From Gammaproteobacteria bacterium (GTDB taxonomy: Bacteria; Pseudomonadota; Gammaproteobacteria; Steroidobacterales; GCA-2729495): a stretch of DNA of 64,000 nt. Made by a program: the position numbers and the translations under genes. Below the pieces are notes generated by a model. That model was not told the DNA's origin. It saw only the letters and a list, made by a program, of their open reading frames with translations, and did no database searches. The stretch spans positions 620,001 through 684,000 of the forward strand of contig CP129466.1 of the NCBI GenBank assembly GCA_030583605.1, read 5' to 3'. Shown here in pieces: positions 13,507 to 22,514 of the stretch; the stretch's first letter is position 1; every line of letters starts with the position of its first letter.

Positions 13507-14505
13507 TCATCGTCCCGTGGTGAGCAGGGAGCCCACCCGGCGGACCAGGATCTCCATGCGGCGCTCGCTATAGCGTGGATACTGCTGGAAGACCGTGAGA
13601 TCGAGCTTCTGCATGACGTCGCGCAGCGGCGTGCCGGCATCGTGCTGTGCCTTCACCGCGCCGATGAGCTGTTCCCAGAACAGTCGCTGCTCGCCGACGG
13701 CGGCGATCGGGCCGGTCGAGGGCTGCAGCAACGGCTGGCCGTCGGGGCCGTTGCCGGTCGCGATGAAACCGCCGACCAGCCGCTCGATGCCGTCCTGGCG
13801 CGCGAGTTGTTCCGCTGCGCGGAAGAAAGGCACGATGTTCCAGAGCTGGTAATCCGGAACGGTGGGGTTGCGGGGCAGGTCGGCGTGCGGGGGATTCACC
13901 AGGCCGACGATCATCATGATCTTCGCCGGCTGCGCCACGATGACGGAAAGACAGTTGTCGAGGCTTGGTCCGAGGTAGTGCAGGTCGAGCGCCTTGTCCC
14001 CGACCCTGACCTGGTATTCGGTCCTGTAGGTGATGTCGGGCGGGATCACGAGCGGGTTGGGCGTCTCCCGCAGGTTCTCCGCACAGCGCTCCTGGGCGAT
14101 GAAGCGTGCGCCTTCATCAGCGAAGATCCTGCCACCGCTGATGCGGTCCCAATGGGAATGGGAGTACACCACGAAGCGCACGGGTGCATCGGTCAGCTTC
14201 GCGATGGCAGCGCGCATGGCGGCGGCGTACTGCGGGCTCACGGGGTCGGTGACGATGACGCCGTTCTCGCCGATCAGGAAAAGGCTCCGGTAGGCGCCCT
14301 GCCGGAAGGCATAGGTGCCCTCGGCGAGCTGCTCGGTTTCCTGGGCGCTCATGAAGTCGGGCGGGGCCGGTGCAGGCACAGCAAGCAACGGCCAGAGCGA
14401 AACCGCCAGTGCCTGGAACGGCGTGAGCCGACGCGCGCGCACCCGCTTCCTGTCGCCGGCTGGCCGTGCGCAACAGCGGAAGGTCACACTGGCTGGTTCG
14501 TCCAT
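13507..14505 (-). CDS. Metallo-beta-lactamase-fold protein lacking most metal ligands
   Basis: A 332-residue paralogue of the next gene, with the same order of blocks (ENGVIVTDP, then FVVYSHSHWD near residues 111-120). The first three ligands are kept, but HSHWDH has become HSHWDR, GPSHSDC has become GPSLDNC and VGGHI has become VGGFI. Zinc binding at a full two-metal site seems impossible, so it may be a pseudoenzyme or a partner subunit. An N-terminal hydrophobic stretch (FQALAVSLWPLLAVPAPAP) after an Arg-rich start suggests export. Start chosen at MDEPASV; an upstream extension is open but not convincing. Confidence 0.78.
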   Translation of the reverse strand: MDEPASVTFRCCARPAGDRKRVRARRLTPFQALAVSLWPLLAVPAPAPPDFMSAQETEQLAEGTYAFRQGAYRSLFLIGENGVIVTDPVSPQYAAAMRAAIAKLTDAPVRFVVYSHSHWDRISGGRIFADEGARFIAQERCAENLRETPNPLVIPPDITYRTEYQVRVGDKALDLHYLGPSLDNCLSVIVAQPAKIMMIVGLVNPPHADLPRNPTVPDYQLWNIVPFFRAAEQLARQDGIERLVGGFIATGNGPDGQPLLQPSTGPIAAVGEQRLFWEQLIGAVKAQHDAGTPLRDVMQKLDLTVFQQYPRYSERRMEILVRRVGSLLTTGR

Positions 14506-14534
14506 CGTGCCGTCAGCCGTATCTGGTCGTGGCC

Positions 14535-14846
14535 CTATCGCAGCGCGCAGACCGCGATCGGTTCCTCGGCGTGATTCGGCGCGAAGATGCTGAGCTTCCA
14601 GCGCCCGCCAAAGGCACGGCGCGTCTCCGCCATGCGCTGCACGATGACCGCACACACGTTCTCGGCCTCGGCGGGCGTGGCCTCCACCACGACGTCCACG
14701 GTGAAGTTGACGCTGGAGACGTTGCAGTCGGTGGAAACGCCCGTCTTCTCGAAAACGTCGCAGACGAAGTAGGCGTTCTCGATGGCGTCGGCGCTGGCGA
14801 GTCGGGATAGCAACAGCAGGAATGCGATCGGCGGCACACGGAGCAC
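14535..14846 (-). CDS. Small secreted cysteine-containing protein of unknown function
   Basis: A 103-residue frame from GTG (14844-14846) with AGGAG about ten bases upstream. The N terminus (PPIAFLLLLSRLASADA) is a signal peptide. The mature part has four cysteines (FVCDVF, STDCNV, ENVCAV, AVCALR) and alternating strands (VSSVNFTVDVVVEATP), suggesting a disulfide-bonded domain. The family is not recognised. A longer frame is open upstream, but its residues look like noncoding, Arg/Pro-rich sequence. Confidence 0.55.
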   Translation of the reverse strand: MLRVPPIAFLLLLSRLASADAIENAYFVCDVFEKTGVSTDCNVSSVNFTVDVVVEATPAEAENVCAVIVQRMAETRRAFGGRWKLSIFAPNHAEEPIAVCALR

Positions 14847-15117
14847 GGGCAGGATCTCCTGGAACAGAGGGTACAGTCTAGAACGCCGATGCCTCCGCCG
14901 CACCTCCTGCAGCGGCGGCCGTGAGTTCCATGCCCATGTGCGTCCTGCAGCCACGGGAACAGCCTCTGCAGGGCCCCGTAGCCGGCCGCGAGCGACGCAG
15001 CGGTGGCGTGCGCCGATCGCGGCAGCCCGGGGGCACGGGCTCGTGTGCCACGGGTTGCGGGATGTTTTCATCGCAGGAGCGCCGTGGTACGGTCACGACA
15101 ACTGCGAAGGGAGAGCT

Positions 15118-16197
15118 ATGCGTAGCGCGTCGAGCATGCCGTGGTCCGTGGCCGTCTTGGTTCTTGCGGCGGCAATCGCCACAGGGTGCGCGAGTGTCGG
15201 CCCGCGCACCGTCGTGCGCGACCGGTTCGATTACAACGCGACCATTGCCGATTCCTGGAAGGAGCAGACGCTCCTCAACATCGTCAAGCTCCGTTACATG
15301 GACCTGCCGATGTTCCTCGACGTCGGTCAGATCGTGGCCGGCTACACGGTGGAAAGCAGCGGCGCACTGGGCGCGGCGCTCACGCGCGGCGACGTTCCCG
15401 ACAGCGACGTGACGACCCTCGGCGGAACCCTGCGCTACACGGATCGGCCGACGATCACCTATTCGCCGCTCACCGGTGACCGGTTCCTGCGGGGCCTGAT
15501 GACGCCGATCCGGCCGGGTTCGGTGTTCGCGTTGCTGCAGTCCGGATACGAGGCGGATTTCGTGCTGGCACTCGGCCTGGAGTCGCTGAACGGGCTGCAT
15601 AACCCGGTCAGTACCCAGGGGGGGCAGCCATCCACCGGGGCACACGAGTTCACGCAGGCGCTGACATTGCTGCGCGAGATCCAGATCGCTGGTGCGCTCA
15701 CCTTTCGCATGGAGACCGGGCCGCACGGGGAAGAGATGCTGATGTTCTTCCGGCAGCGCGACATGCCGGCGGAGACGGTGGCGAAGATCGAGGAATTGCG
15801 CTCGTTGCTCGGCATGGAGGCGACCGACGGCCGCTACAGCCTGATTTATTCGCCGGTGCCGGGCAGCCAGGGCGAGTTCGCGGTGCTTACGCGGTCGATG
15901 CTCCAGATCCTGCTCGCGCTTGCCGGCACCGTGGACGTGCCGCAGCAGCACATCGACGAGCACCGTGCCTCGCTGGTACCGCGTGCGGACAGCGAGCAGA
16001 TGCCATTCCGGGTGCGGAGCGGGGAGGATCGGCCCCAGGATGCCTACGCGGCAGTCTCCTATCGCAACCGCTGGTTCTGGATCGACGATACGGACTACCA
16101 GACCAAGCGCGCCTTTTCCTTCATCATGTTCCTGTTCACGCTGTCCGAAGAGGGTAACGACCAGCGCCTGCCGGTGCTGACGATTCCGACCGGCTAG
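15118..16197 (+). CDS. Outer-surface lipoprotein of unknown function
   Basis: A 359-residue protein with a lipobox (AAAIATGCAS, Cys near residue 22) after a hydrophobic signal. It starts after a GAAGGGAG binding site. Recognisable runs are VRDRFDYNATIADSWKEQTLLNIVKLRYMD and a C-terminal YRNRWFWIDDTDYQTKRAFSFIMFLFTL. I know these only from uncharacterised proteobacterial lipoproteins; no enzyme motif is seen. Stands alone on the plus strand. Confidence 0.75.
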   Translation: MRSASSMPWSVAVLVLAAAIATGCASVGPRTVVRDRFDYNATIADSWKEQTLLNIVKLRYMDLPMFLDVGQIVAGYTVESSGALGAALTRGDVPDSDVTTLGGTLRYTDRPTITYSPLTGDRFLRGLMTPIRPGSVFALLQSGYEADFVLALGLESLNGLHNPVSTQGGQPSTGAHEFTQALTLLREIQIAGALTFRMETGPHGEEMLMFFRQRDMPAETVAKIEELRSLLGMEATDGRYSLIYSPVPGSQGEFAVLTRSMLQILLALAGTVDVPQQHIDEHRASLVPRADSEQMPFRVRSGEDRPQDAYAAVSYRNRWFWIDDTDYQTKRAFSFIMFLFTLSEEGNDQRLPVLTIPTG

Positions 16198-16319
16198 CGC
16201 TGCTGCCCGCCCGCCGCCCGGACCACTCGCACCTGCCGGATGAAGACACAGGCAGCTCCGCCAGCGGATTCCGCGAGGAACCAACGTATCGACTTCGCAA
16301 GCGCCCCCGCGATTCGCCG

Positions 16320-16346
16320 AAGAACCTTATGTTGGCTCCGGATGGC
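16320..16346 (+). promoter_or_regulatory. Motif shared with the other PEP-CTERM gene
   Basis: AAGAACCTT (16320-16328), TTGGCT (16332-16337) and ATGGC (16342-16346), 84 nt before the ATG at 16430. Mirrors 11739-11764 on the opposite strand. Confidence 0.45.
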
Positions 16347-16429
16347 GGGGCGGGCGATGCCCGCGGTAGTATCGGTGGCGGCGGCCGGAGCAGGCTGGCA
16401 TCAGGTGCTGCGGGGAACAAGAGACTCCA

Positions 16430-17098
16430 ATGAAAACATGGTCGCAACGATGTCTCGCGGTCCTGGGGGTGTTCACCATGACGGTGTTCCCGGTGCAGGC
16501 CGCGGTCGTCAGTGTCACCGCCAGCGGTCAACTCGACGCATTCTACGACGACGAGTCCAGGCTGCCTTTCGAGCCGCAGCTCGGGACCCTGTACACCCTG
16601 ACATTCTCCTACGACGGCGCGGCGACGCTCGACCAGGATCCGCGACCCGACCACGGGAGCTACGGACAGGCCATCACGTCCATGCACCTCGTGATCGGCG
16701 ACTACGCGACGTCGTCGTTCCAGTTCAGTGCCATTTCCATCTCCAACGACTTTCAGGATCCGTACCAGGGCAGCAACGACATCTGGTCAGCCAGTTTCTC
16801 GAGCGGCGATCCGTGGACCGAAGCGCACCTGTTCATGCTCCAGTTCCGTGACCTGGACGGTACCGCGCTCGACTCGGATGCATTGGTGCCGATTCCCGGA
16901 TTTCCTTCCGCGGAGTTCGAATGGATCGGCATGAACTACCTGGTGATCCGTAACCTCAGCACGGTGGCCGAGGCCTACGCGGGAGTCGACAGCATGGCGG
17001 TCGTGCCGGTGCCTGGCGTTGCGTGGCTGTTCGGATTGTCCTTCGGTGTGCTCGCGCGGCTGCGCCGGCATTGCCGAACGCAGCCCGCGGCCTGCTGA
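16430..17098 (+). CDS. PEP-CTERM-type secreted protein
   Basis: A 222-residue protein with a signal peptide (CLAVLGVFTMTVFPVQA) and a C-terminal sorting segment PVPGVAWLFGLSFGVLARLRRH: a PEP-like VPVPG motif, a membrane helix and an Arg-rich tail. The mature part is a predicted beta-sandwich with many Ser, Thr and Asp residues (for example LYTLTFSYDGAATLDQDP). Probably processed by an exosortase encoded elsewhere. The tail after RRH is longer than usual. Confidence 0.82.
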   Translation: MKTWSQRCLAVLGVFTMTVFPVQAAVVSVTASGQLDAFYDDESRLPFEPQLGTLYTLTFSYDGAATLDQDPRPDHGSYGQAITSMHLVIGDYATSSFQFSAISISNDFQDPYQGSNDIWSASFSSGDPWTEAHLFMLQFRDLDGTALDSDALVPIPGFPSAEFEWIGMNYLVIRNLSTVAEAYAGVDSMAVVPVPGVAWLFGLSFGVLARLRRHCRTQPAAC

Positions 17099-17193
17099 GA
17101 GCGCCGCGGCCCGCACCAGCGCCCACAGGTGGTGTCGCGCGCTTCGGGCACAGTCGGTCAGCGGCTGCGAACGCGCCGCACCGCGGCGGTTGA

Positions 17194-18234
17194 TCAGTTC
17201 GCCTGCTCGAACTTCGGGATCACGTGCCGGCCGATGATGCGGATCGAATCCGCCGGGTTGTCGTGCACCCGCAGGCAGATCTCGTCGAGGCCCGCTGCGG
17301 CAAAGTCGCGCAAGCGCTGCAGCGGTTCGTCCATGCGGTCGGTCGTGCTGGTGATGGTCAGGCCACCGATCAGTTTTTGCAGGATCTCGTCAGGCACGCC
17401 CTCGATGGTGCCCTTGCGATACCGGTAGGCATCGACGAACGCCTGCTTGCTGCGCTGGACGAGGTCGTTTTCCTCGGGCGTGAGGAACGGCTCGAGCCAG
17501 TCGCGCACCAGCCAGGCGCGGATCACCAGTTCACGGCGGGCTTCGTGGGCCACGGCGGCCGGGTCGTCCTTCACATGCCAGCCGAGGAAATTGCTGATCC
17601 GCAGTTCCGATGCAGGCCGGTTGCCGGCCGCGAGCGCCTCGCGAATCACCTTCACGCGCCCGGCGACCACCCGCGGCAGGCCGAGGTCCGCCAGCATCAC
17701 GCCATCGGCCGTCTGGGCGCCCATGCGCAGCATGCGATCGCGCGTCACGCCGGCATACACCAGTGCCGGCTCGTCCTGGGTGACCCAGGGTGTGCGGAAA
17801 TACTGGGCCCGGTAATGCTTGCCGGGCACGCTGAAGCCGTTCTTCGTGCGACCTTTGCCCCGGGCAGCGTGCCGCACGATGGTGATGGCCTCCTGCAGGG
17901 CGGCCACGTTGGGACTGAATTGCCCGCCGATGGCTCCCAGCCATTCGCCGCCGCGGCCGAGTGTCACCATGGCCCGTCCGCGGGACAATTCGTTCAGCGT
18001 GAGCAGCGACGTGGCGATCTTCAGCGGATGCATTTCCTGCGGGCTGACGATCACCACGCCCAGGCGGATGCGGCTGGAGGCCTGCGCCAGCGGCACCAGA
18101 TTCATGAACGGATCCCCGGCGGTGGCGTAGTTCTGCACCCACAGCCCGGCAATGCCCTGTGCTTCGGCCAGCAGGCCGAGTTCGCACAGTTCGGTCGCCG
18201 AGACATCCGGCTCCAGGATGATATGAATCTGCAT
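17194..18234 (-). CDS. LLM-class (luciferase-like) flavin oxidoreductase
   Basis: A 346-residue TIM-barrel protein of the bacterial luciferase/F420-dependent family: IHIILEPDVSATELCELGLLAEAQGIAGLWV at the N terminus, SSRIRLGVVIVSPQEMHPLKIA, SRGRAMVTLGRGGEWL, and a C-terminal GLDEICLRVHDNPADSIRIIGRHVIP. It uses FMN or F420 to oxidise small molecules. The substrate cannot be told. It is transcribed towards the plus-strand PEP-CTERM gene. Confidence 0.87.
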   Translation of the reverse strand: MQIHIILEPDVSATELCELGLLAEAQGIAGLWVQNYATAGDPFMNLVPLAQASSRIRLGVVIVSPQEMHPLKIATSLLTLNELSRGRAMVTLGRGGEWLGAIGGQFSPNVAALQEAITIVRHAARGKGRTKNGFSVPGKHYRAQYFRTPWVTQDEPALVYAGVTRDRMLRMGAQTADGVMLADLGLPRVVAGRVKVIREALAAGNRPASELRISNFLGWHVKDDPAAVAHEARRELVIRAWLVRDWLEPFLTPEENDLVQRSKQAFVDAYRYRKGTIEGVPDEILQKLIGGLTITSTTDRMDEPLQRLRDFAAAGLDEICLRVHDNPADSIRIIGRHVIPKFEQAN

Positions 18235-18356
18235 GAGGAACGCGGCCTCCTTCTACAGGTACGCGGTTCGCAACGGGCCGTGCGAAGCTACCAGCCGGGA
18301 TGCTGTGCGACAAGTGCGCGGCGTTCTGCCGCGGCAGGCGCGCCTGGCGCGGCGAC

Positions 18357-19124
18357 TCACCGCGGGCCATCGAGACGCGCGAGCTCGTAGCGCGTGCCGG
18401 CCTTGCGGTACTCGTGGCGGACCATGATCCGGTCGGGGCCGGTGAACCACACGTCGGTGTCCTTGCCGAAGTGGTAGTGCTCCGTGTCGAAGGTTCCGGC
18501 GGCCACCTTGATGGTCTCGCGGCCGACGAACTGGAGCGAGATCGGAAACGCCGCCAGCCGCGGTCCGCCGTCCACCGCGCCAAAGACGAACGTCGGCACC
18601 GGCTGGGCGCCACCGGCTTGCACGTCGTACCGGCCGAAGTGCCAGCCGTCGAGGCTCGGCGGATGCAGGAGCACGGAGAACTTCGGCGGCAGTGGCAGTT
18701 GCTCCGCCTTGAAGCCGGCCGTGCCGAGTGTCGTGACCTGGAGCTCGGCGCCGTCGGCCACGTAATAGCCGGAGCCGAGCAGCCTGCCCTCGTCGTAGAC
18801 GTTGGAAAACGCTTCGACGAAGCCGAACGCGGCATCGGCACGATAGATCGTGTTGATCTGCTGGCCGTCGCGGCCGGCGTCGAGAAACGTCCGCATGGTC
18901 CGCGTGCCGTCGGGTTGTACGGTCAGTGTCCAGGTTTCGTTGCCACAGGGCGCGTCCCCGTCGAGGCTCCGGCATGCGAGCACGCCGGATGCGGTGCGCA
19001 CGATGCTGCTGGCGGCCGGCTCTGCCGTCCTGCCGGCAGGTGCCGGCTGCTGCGCAGAGGCGTTGGCGGCCAGGAAGAGCACGCCGACGACCAGGGTGAG
19101 GGCACGCGTCGGGAGGGGGGTCAT
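18357..19124 (-). CDS. Secreted protein of unknown function
   Basis: A 255-residue protein with a signal peptide (ALTLVVGVLFLAANASAQQ) followed by a mainly beta domain: CGNETWTLTVQPDGTRTMRTFLD, IKVAAGTFDTEHYHFGKDTDVWFTGPDRIMVRHEY. The latter recalls DUF3108/LolA-like beta-barrel proteins, which often read ...GTFxTxHY..., but this is only a resemblance. One disulfide is possible (CRSLDGDAPCG). It is 122 nt upstream of the LLM gene start and may share its transcript. Confidence 0.72.
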   Translation of the reverse strand: MTPLPTRALTLVVGVLFLAANASAQQPAPAGRTAEPAASSIVRTASGVLACRSLDGDAPCGNETWTLTVQPDGTRTMRTFLDAGRDGQQINTIYRADAAFGFVEAFSNVYDEGRLLGSGYYVADGAELQVTTLGTAGFKAEQLPLPPKFSVLLHPPSLDGWHFGRYDVQAGGAQPVPTFVFGAVDGGPRLAAFPISLQFVGRETIKVAAGTFDTEHYHFGKDTDVWFTGPDRIMVRHEYRKAGTRYELARLDGPR

Positions 19125-19340
19125 GTCGATGCCTTTGCGCTGTGGTTTGCCGCAGTAGAGGCGCCGGGAAAGGCCGTGTCAACCATCGCCGCCCGCGCCA
19201 GCCCGCCACGATCGGGCGCCGCGCGGCGGAGCGGCTACACTCCTTGCGGCGGGCACGGAGGAAGTACCGGCCGCCGCCGCGGCCAGCCGGTGATGCCGGT
19301 GACTTGTGGTTGAACCGATCGGAACAGTCAGGGAGGCGTG

Positions 19341-22085
19341 ATGGCAGCAGGGACCCGGCAGGACAGCGACCCGGTGCACGATGTCTTGCGCACCGAGCGG
19401 GAGCCGTTGCAGGCATTTTTCTCGCCGCGCAACGTGGCAGTGATCGGGGCGACCGACAAGCCGGGCAGCGTGGGTCGCACGCTGTTGCGCAATCTCGTGG
19501 ACAGCCCGTTCGGCGGCGCGGTCTTCCCGATCAATCCGCGCCGGCCCCATGTGCTCGGCATCAAGGCCTATCCCCACCTGGCCGCGGTTCCCGATCACGT
19601 CGACCTCGCCGTGATTGCGACGCCGGCGCCGACCGTGCCGGGGCTGATCGGCGAATGCGTGGCCGCGGGCGTCGAAGCGGCGATCGTGATCTCTGCCGGG
19701 TTCAAGGAGATCGGCCCGGACGGGCTGCAACTGGAGCGTGCGATCCTCGACCAGGCCCGTGGCAGCGGGCTGCGCGTGATCGGCCCGAATTGCCTGGGCG
19801 TGATGCGGCCGATCTCCGGAGTGAACGCCACGTTCGCCGCCGGCATGGCCGGCAGCGGCCACGTGGCCTTGCTGAGCCAGAGCGGCGCCATCTGCACCGC
19901 GGTGCTCGACTGGAGTTTCCGGGAGCACATCGGGTTCAGCGCATTCATTTCCATCGGCTCGATGCTGGATGTGGGCTGGGGCGACCTGATTTCCTATCTC
20001 GGCAACGATCCGCACACGCAGAGCATCGTGATCTACATGGAGACGATCGGTGACGCGCGCTCGTTTCTCTCGGCGGCGCGTGAGGTGGCACTGACCAAGC
20101 CGATCATCCTGCTGAAGGCGGGCCGGAGCGAGGAGGCGGCGAGGGCGGCCGCGTCGCATACCGGGGCCCTGGCGGGCAGCGATGAAGTGCTCGATGCAGC
20201 CCTTTGCCGCTGCGGCGTGCTGCGGGTCGATTCGATTGCCGAGCTGTTTGACATGGCCGAGGTGCTGGCGAAACAGAAGCGTCCCGCCGGCCCGCGCCTG
20301 ACCATGGTCACCAATGCAGGCGGACCCGCGGTGCTGGCAACCGATGCGCTGGTCCGTGCGGGCGGCAAGCTGGCTGAATTGCCTCCTGCGATCGTCGATG
20401 AACTGAACGCCTTCCTGCCCCCGAGCTGGAGCCAGGCGAACCCGATCGACATCCTGGGCGATGCGGATGCCGGGCGGTACGTGCGGACGCTGCAGGTCGT
20501 CGCCAGGGATCCCGACAGCGACGGAGTGCTCGTGATCCTCGCCCCGCAGGCCATGACCAACCCGACGCAGGTCGCGGAGAAGATCCTCCCGCTGCTGAAG
20601 GAGATGAACAAGCCGGTGCTTGCCAGCTGGATGGGCGGGGTGAGCGTGATGGCCGGTGGTGCGCTGCTGGATCAGTCCGGCATTTCGGCCTTTCCCTACC
20701 CGGACGCGGCCGCAAAGGTGTTCCACCAGATGTGGCAGTTCAGCGAAAACCTGCGGTCGTTGTTCGAAACACCGTCGCTCGCCGACCATGCCGCCGACGA
20801 TGCGCGGAGCGGACAGCAGGTCCGTTCGATCCTCGACGGTGTGCTCCAGCGTGGCCGGACCCTGCTCACCGAGTGGGAGTCGAAGCGGGTGCTGGCAGCC
20901 TGCGGGATTCCGACTGTCGAGACCCGCCTGGCCGGGGATGAGGATGAAGCGGTTCGCCAGGCACGCGATCTCGGCTTTCCCGTCGTGGTGAAACTCCATT
21001 CCGAAACGATCACGCACAAGACGGACGTTGGCGGAGTGGAGCTCGACTTGCCTGACGAGGCCGCCGTGCGGGCCGCCTATCGGCGGATCCGGGCCGCGGT
21101 TGCCCGGCGGGCTTCGGCCGCCGATTTCCTCGGCGTCACGGTCCAGCCGATGGTCGATCTCGATGGTTACGAGCTGATCCTGGGGAGCAGCATCGATGCG
21201 CAGTTCGGTCCGGTGCTGCTGTTCGGCGCCGGTGGGCAGCTCGTGGAGGTCTTTCGCGACAAGTCGCTGGCCCTGCCGCCGCTCAACACGACCCTGGCGC
21301 TGCGGATGATGAGCCGGACACGTATTTTTCGGGCACTGCAAGGCGTGCGGGGACGACCGCCGGTCGACCTCGAGGCGTTGAAACAGTTGATCGTCCGGTT
21401 CAGCAACCTCGTGGTCGCGCATCCGCGGATCAAGGAGATGGACATCAACCCGCTGCTCGCGGCCGCCGGCCACCTCACGGCGCTCGATGTCCGCATCGTG
21501 CTGCACGAGCCATCCCTGCAGGACGACGCGCTGCCGCGGTCCGCGATCCGCGCGTATCCGGACCAATACCTCTCTCGCTGGGTCCTGCGCGACGGCACGC
21601 CGGCCACGATCCGGCCGATCCGGCCCGAGGACGAGCCGCTGATGGTGCGGTTTCACGAGACCCTGTCGGAGCGCAGCGTGTACTTCCGCTACATGCAGAT
21701 GCTGCAGTTGAGCCAGCGCATTGCGCATGAGCGGCTTTCGCGGCTCTGCTTCATCGATTACGACCGCGCGATGGCGCTGGTCGTCGAGCGCAGGGATCCG
21801 CACACGGGAGTGGACGCGATCGTGGCAGTCGGGCGGCTGACCAAGCTGTCGCCGTGGCTTGCGGAGTTCGCGATCGTGATCGCGGATGCCTATCAACGCC
21901 AGGGGATCGGCTCGGAACTGCTCGGGCGGCTCGTGCAGGTCGGTCGCGATGAACGGTTGCGGCAGATTCGTGCGGATATCCTGCCGGAGAACCTGGGCAT
22001 GCAACGGGTCAGCGAGAAACACGGTTTTCGGCTGCGCGCCGAGCAGGACGGCAGACTCATTCGGGCCGAGCTGAACCTGGCGTGA
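19341..22085 (+). CDS. NDP-forming acyl-CoA synthetase fused to GNAT acetyltransferase (PatZ/Pka-like)
   Basis: About 914 residues in four parts: CoA-binding Rossmann domain ([27 protein letters not shown], about 30-130), succinyl-CoA-ligase-like domains (catalytic His in [16 protein letters not shown] near 275), ATP-grasp domain (about 490-710, with [23 protein letters not shown]) and a C-terminal GNAT domain (about 735-914, with [22 protein letters not shown]). This is the order of E. coli PatZ, a protein lysine acetyltransferase that silences acetyl-CoA synthetase. The His and ATP-grasp regions look intact, so it may also have synthetase activity. ATG 19341 follows an AGGGAGG site; a GTG one codon earlier is possible. 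Confidence 0.9.
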   Translation: MAAGTRQDSDPVHDVLRTEREPLQAFFSPRNVAVIGATDKPGSVGRTLLRNLVDSPFGGAVFPINPRRPHVLGIKAYPHLAAVPDHVDLAVIATPAPTVPGLIGECVAAGVEAAIVISAGFKEIGPDGLQLERAILDQARGSGLRVIGPNCLGVMRPISGVNATFAAGMAGSGHVALLSQSGAICTAVLDWSFREHIGFSAFISIGSMLDVGWGDLISYLGNDPHTQSIVIYMETIGDARSFLSAAREVALTKPIILLKAGRSEEAARAAASHTGALAGSDEVLDAALCRCGVLRVDSIAELFDMAEVLAKQKRPAGPRLTMVTNAGGPAVLATDALVRAGGKLAELPPAIVDELNAFLPPSWSQANPIDILGDADAGRYVRTLQVVARDPDSDGVLVILAPQAMTNPTQVAEKILPLLKEMNKPVLASWMGGVSVMAGGALLDQSGISAFPYPDAAAKVFHQMWQFSENLRSLFETPSLADHAADDARSGQQVRSILDGVLQRGRTLLTEWESKRVLAACGIPTVETRLAGDEDEAVRQARDLGFPVVVKLHSETITHKTDVGGVELDLPDEAAVRAAYRRIRAAVARRASAADFLGVTVQPMVDLDGYELILGSSIDAQFGPVLLFGAGGQLVEVFRDKSLALPPLNTTLALRMMSRTRIFRALQGVRGRPPVDLEALKQLIVRFSNLVVAHPRIKEMDINPLLAAAGHLTALDVRIVLHEPSLQDDALPRSAIRAYPDQYLSRWVLRDGTPATIRPIRPEDEPLMVRFHETLSERSVYFRYMQMLQLSQRIAHERLSRLCFIDYDRAMALVVERRDPHTGVDAIVAVGRLTKLSPWLAEFAIVIADAYQRQGIGSELLGRLVQVGRDERLRQIRADILPENLGMQRVSEKHGFRLRAEQDGRLIRAELNLA

Positions 22086-22136
22086 ACGATTGGGCGGCCG
22101 GCGCGGCCTGTGGCGGAGGCCGGCGATCCATCCTTT

Positions 22137-22159
22137 AAGATATATTGACAATAGATCTT
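22137..22159 (+). promoter_or_regulatory. NsrR-like operator
   Basis: An 11-1-11 inverted repeat, arms AAGATATATTG and CAATAGATCTT around a central A, with ten of eleven positions paired. The arm length, AAGAT ends and AT-rich core match the known consensus of the nitric-oxide sensor NsrR. It lies 46 nt before the first gene of the DUF2249 cluster in an AT-rich promoter-like stretch. No NsrR gene is in the window. Confidence 0.6.
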
Positions 22160-22205
22160 CAAGAGTGGATAGTCCGATACACCGGCCAGAACAAGGAGAG
22201 CATCC

Positions 22206-22460
22206 ATGACCGCCGTTTCCCCCAGTGCTGAAGTCGTCGACGTCCGCAGCCTCGTGCCGGCGCAGCGACACGCCAGGATCTTCCAGCTCGTGAACGCGCT
22301 GCGACCCGGCGCGTCGTTCGTGCTCGTCAACGATCACGATCCGAAGCCCCTGTATTACCAGCTCGAAGCCGAGTATCCCGGCCAGTTCTCCTGGACCTAT
22401 GTCGAGCAGGGTCCGCAGGTCTGGCGCGTGGAGATCGGCAAGCTCGCGCAAGCGGCCTGA
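22206..22460 (+). CDS. DUF2249 domain protein
   Basis: An 84-residue single-domain DUF2249 protein: VVDVRSLVPAQRHARIFQLVNALRPGASFVLVNDHDPKPLYYQLEAEYPG and WTYVEQGPQVWRVEIGK. These small TusA-like-fold proteins are found with haem-copper oxidase and NO-detoxification genes, often beside hemerythrins. First gene after the NsrR-like operator, with a strong AAGGAG site. Biochemical role not established. Confidence 0.88.
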   Translation: MTAVSPSAEVVDVRSLVPAQRHARIFQLVNALRPGASFVLVNDHDPKPLYYQLEAEYPGQFSWTYVEQGPQVWRVEIGKLAQAA

Positions 22461-22514
22461 TCCGGCGCGCGGGTGGCGTCGGCCGCGCCGGCGCCACCCG
22501 TCTCGCGACCCGCT

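Noticed and set aside
22137..22163. FNR/Dnr box before the DUF2249 operon
   Set aside because: TTGA and TCAA are present but ten bases apart, not six; the NsrR-type palindrome fits better.
19179..22451. Minus-strand frame of 1090 codons
   Set aside because: Shadow of the acyl-CoA synthetase/GNAT gene; His- and Arg-rich residues with no domain, typical of antisense reading in high-GC DNA.
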